DNA of 15,379 bases from Clostridiales bacterium (lineage in GTDB: Bacteria; Bacillota; Clostridia; Christensenellales; Aristaeellaceae): assembly GCA_022776785.1 (NCBI GenBank), contig JALFHA010000064.1, forward strand, positions 1-15,379, written 5' to 3'. Made by a program: the position numbers and the translations under genes. Every line of letters begins with the position of its first letter. Positions within the stretch are counted from its first letter, which is position 1. Positions 15,219 through 15,379 of this stretch are shown one piece after another. Below the pieces are notes generated by a model. It had not been told where the DNA came from, did not search any database, and saw only the letters and a program-made list of their open reading frames with translations.

Positions 15219-15301
15219 TGCCGGTTGCCTAACCGACGAAATGCTGCAAATCCCGTTGCTTTACACCCGAGGCCAGCGCTTTGCAAAAGGTTCACAGAGC
15301 A
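15208..15301 (+). repeat. Structured intergenic repeat, tandem copy 1
   Basis: 94-nt unit. It opens with a perfect 7-bp hairpin, AACCGGC (15208-15214) / GCCGGTT (15220-15226), with loop ATGAT that holds the stop codon of the preceding gene. A TTGC (15225-15228) / GCAA (15246-15249) pairing and a second TTGC (15256-15259) / GCAA (15283-15286) pairing flanked by TTT internal loops follow. The core 15233-15285 matches copy 2 (39 of 53 with one gap) and copy 3 (39 of 53, no gap). No T tract follows the hairpin, so it is not a classical terminator. Confidence 0.7.
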
Positions 15302-15379
15302 AATCGGCATGATGCCGATTGCATCACCGACCAAGTGATGTAGTCCCGCTGCTTTGCGACCGAGTCCGAAGCTTTGCAG
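15302..15379 (+). repeat. Structured intergenic repeat, tandem copy 2, cut by the window edge
   Basis: Begins 94 nt after copy 1 with hairpin AATCGGC (15302-15308) / GCCGATT (15314-15320) around the same ATGAT loop. One base pair differs from copy 1 by a double change (C-G to T-A). A second hairpin, CATCAC (15322-15327) / GTGATG (15335-15340) with loop CGACCAA, is stronger here than in copy 1. A third pairing is CTGC (15349-15352) / GCAG (15376-15379), against TTGC/GCAA in copy 1, again compensatory. The sequence ends inside the unit, so further copies may follow. Confidence 0.68.

Noticed and set aside
15208..15379. CRISPR array at the right edge
   Set aside because: The repeats are 94 nt apart, diverged (about 74%), contain several hairpins and have no unique spacers of constant length.

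Overview
The window is about 15.4 kb of GC-rich, densely coding DNA. Low-GC intergenic islands carry canonical sigma-A promoters with 17-bp spacers, and most genes have strong AGGAGG-type ribosome binding sites. Type II murB followed by rapZ, LigT-type ThpR, a SWIM/SNF2 helicase, multi-PG_binding_1 secreted proteins and a DltB/AlgI-like MBOAT point to a high-GC Clostridia-type Firmicute, perhaps a gut Christensenellales/Oscillospirales relative. The lineage is inferred from gene content only.

Layout. Positions 1-115 carry, on the minus strand, a near-perfect promoter and an rRNA-type leader that run off the left edge, so a 16S/rrn operon probably begins just outside. From about 198 a plus-strand unit reads murB (peptidoglycan precursor synthesis), rapZ (P-loop regulator) and a degenerate YyaL/DUF255 protein that has lost its CxxC motif. 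A large SWIM-SNF2 helicase converges on that unit from the minus strand with an 11-bp 3' overlap. Its promoter is interleaved with the promoter of the divergent thpR gene. Next come two separately promoted secreted wall proteins: one with four peptidoglycan-binding repeats, Ser-rich linkers and a C-terminal His/Cys-rich domain of unknown function, then an L,D-transpeptidase with three peptidoglycan-binding modules. The right end is a three-gene operon in which an MBOAT O-acyltransferase is flanked by two paralogous membrane-anchored SGNH-like proteins.

How the genes fit together. Most of the window concerns the cell envelope: precursor synthesis (MurB), wall cross-linking or attachment (L,D-transpeptidase and the PG-binding protein) and probable O-acylation of an extracellular polymer (SGNH-MBOAT-SGNH). 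The polymer and acyl group cannot be read from the sequence.

Main unexplained structure. An intergenic repeat unit (conserved core about 53 nt, period 94 nt where tandem) occurs three times. Two tandem copies at the right edge begin on the stop codon of the last gene. One inverted copy lies directly after the thpR stop. Copies are about 74% identical in the core, and base changes in two predicted stems are compensatory, which suggests a structured, dispersed element rather than leftover coding sequence. No CRISPR array, IS element, tRNA or rRNA gene body is visible. No gap between genes exceeds 300 bases.
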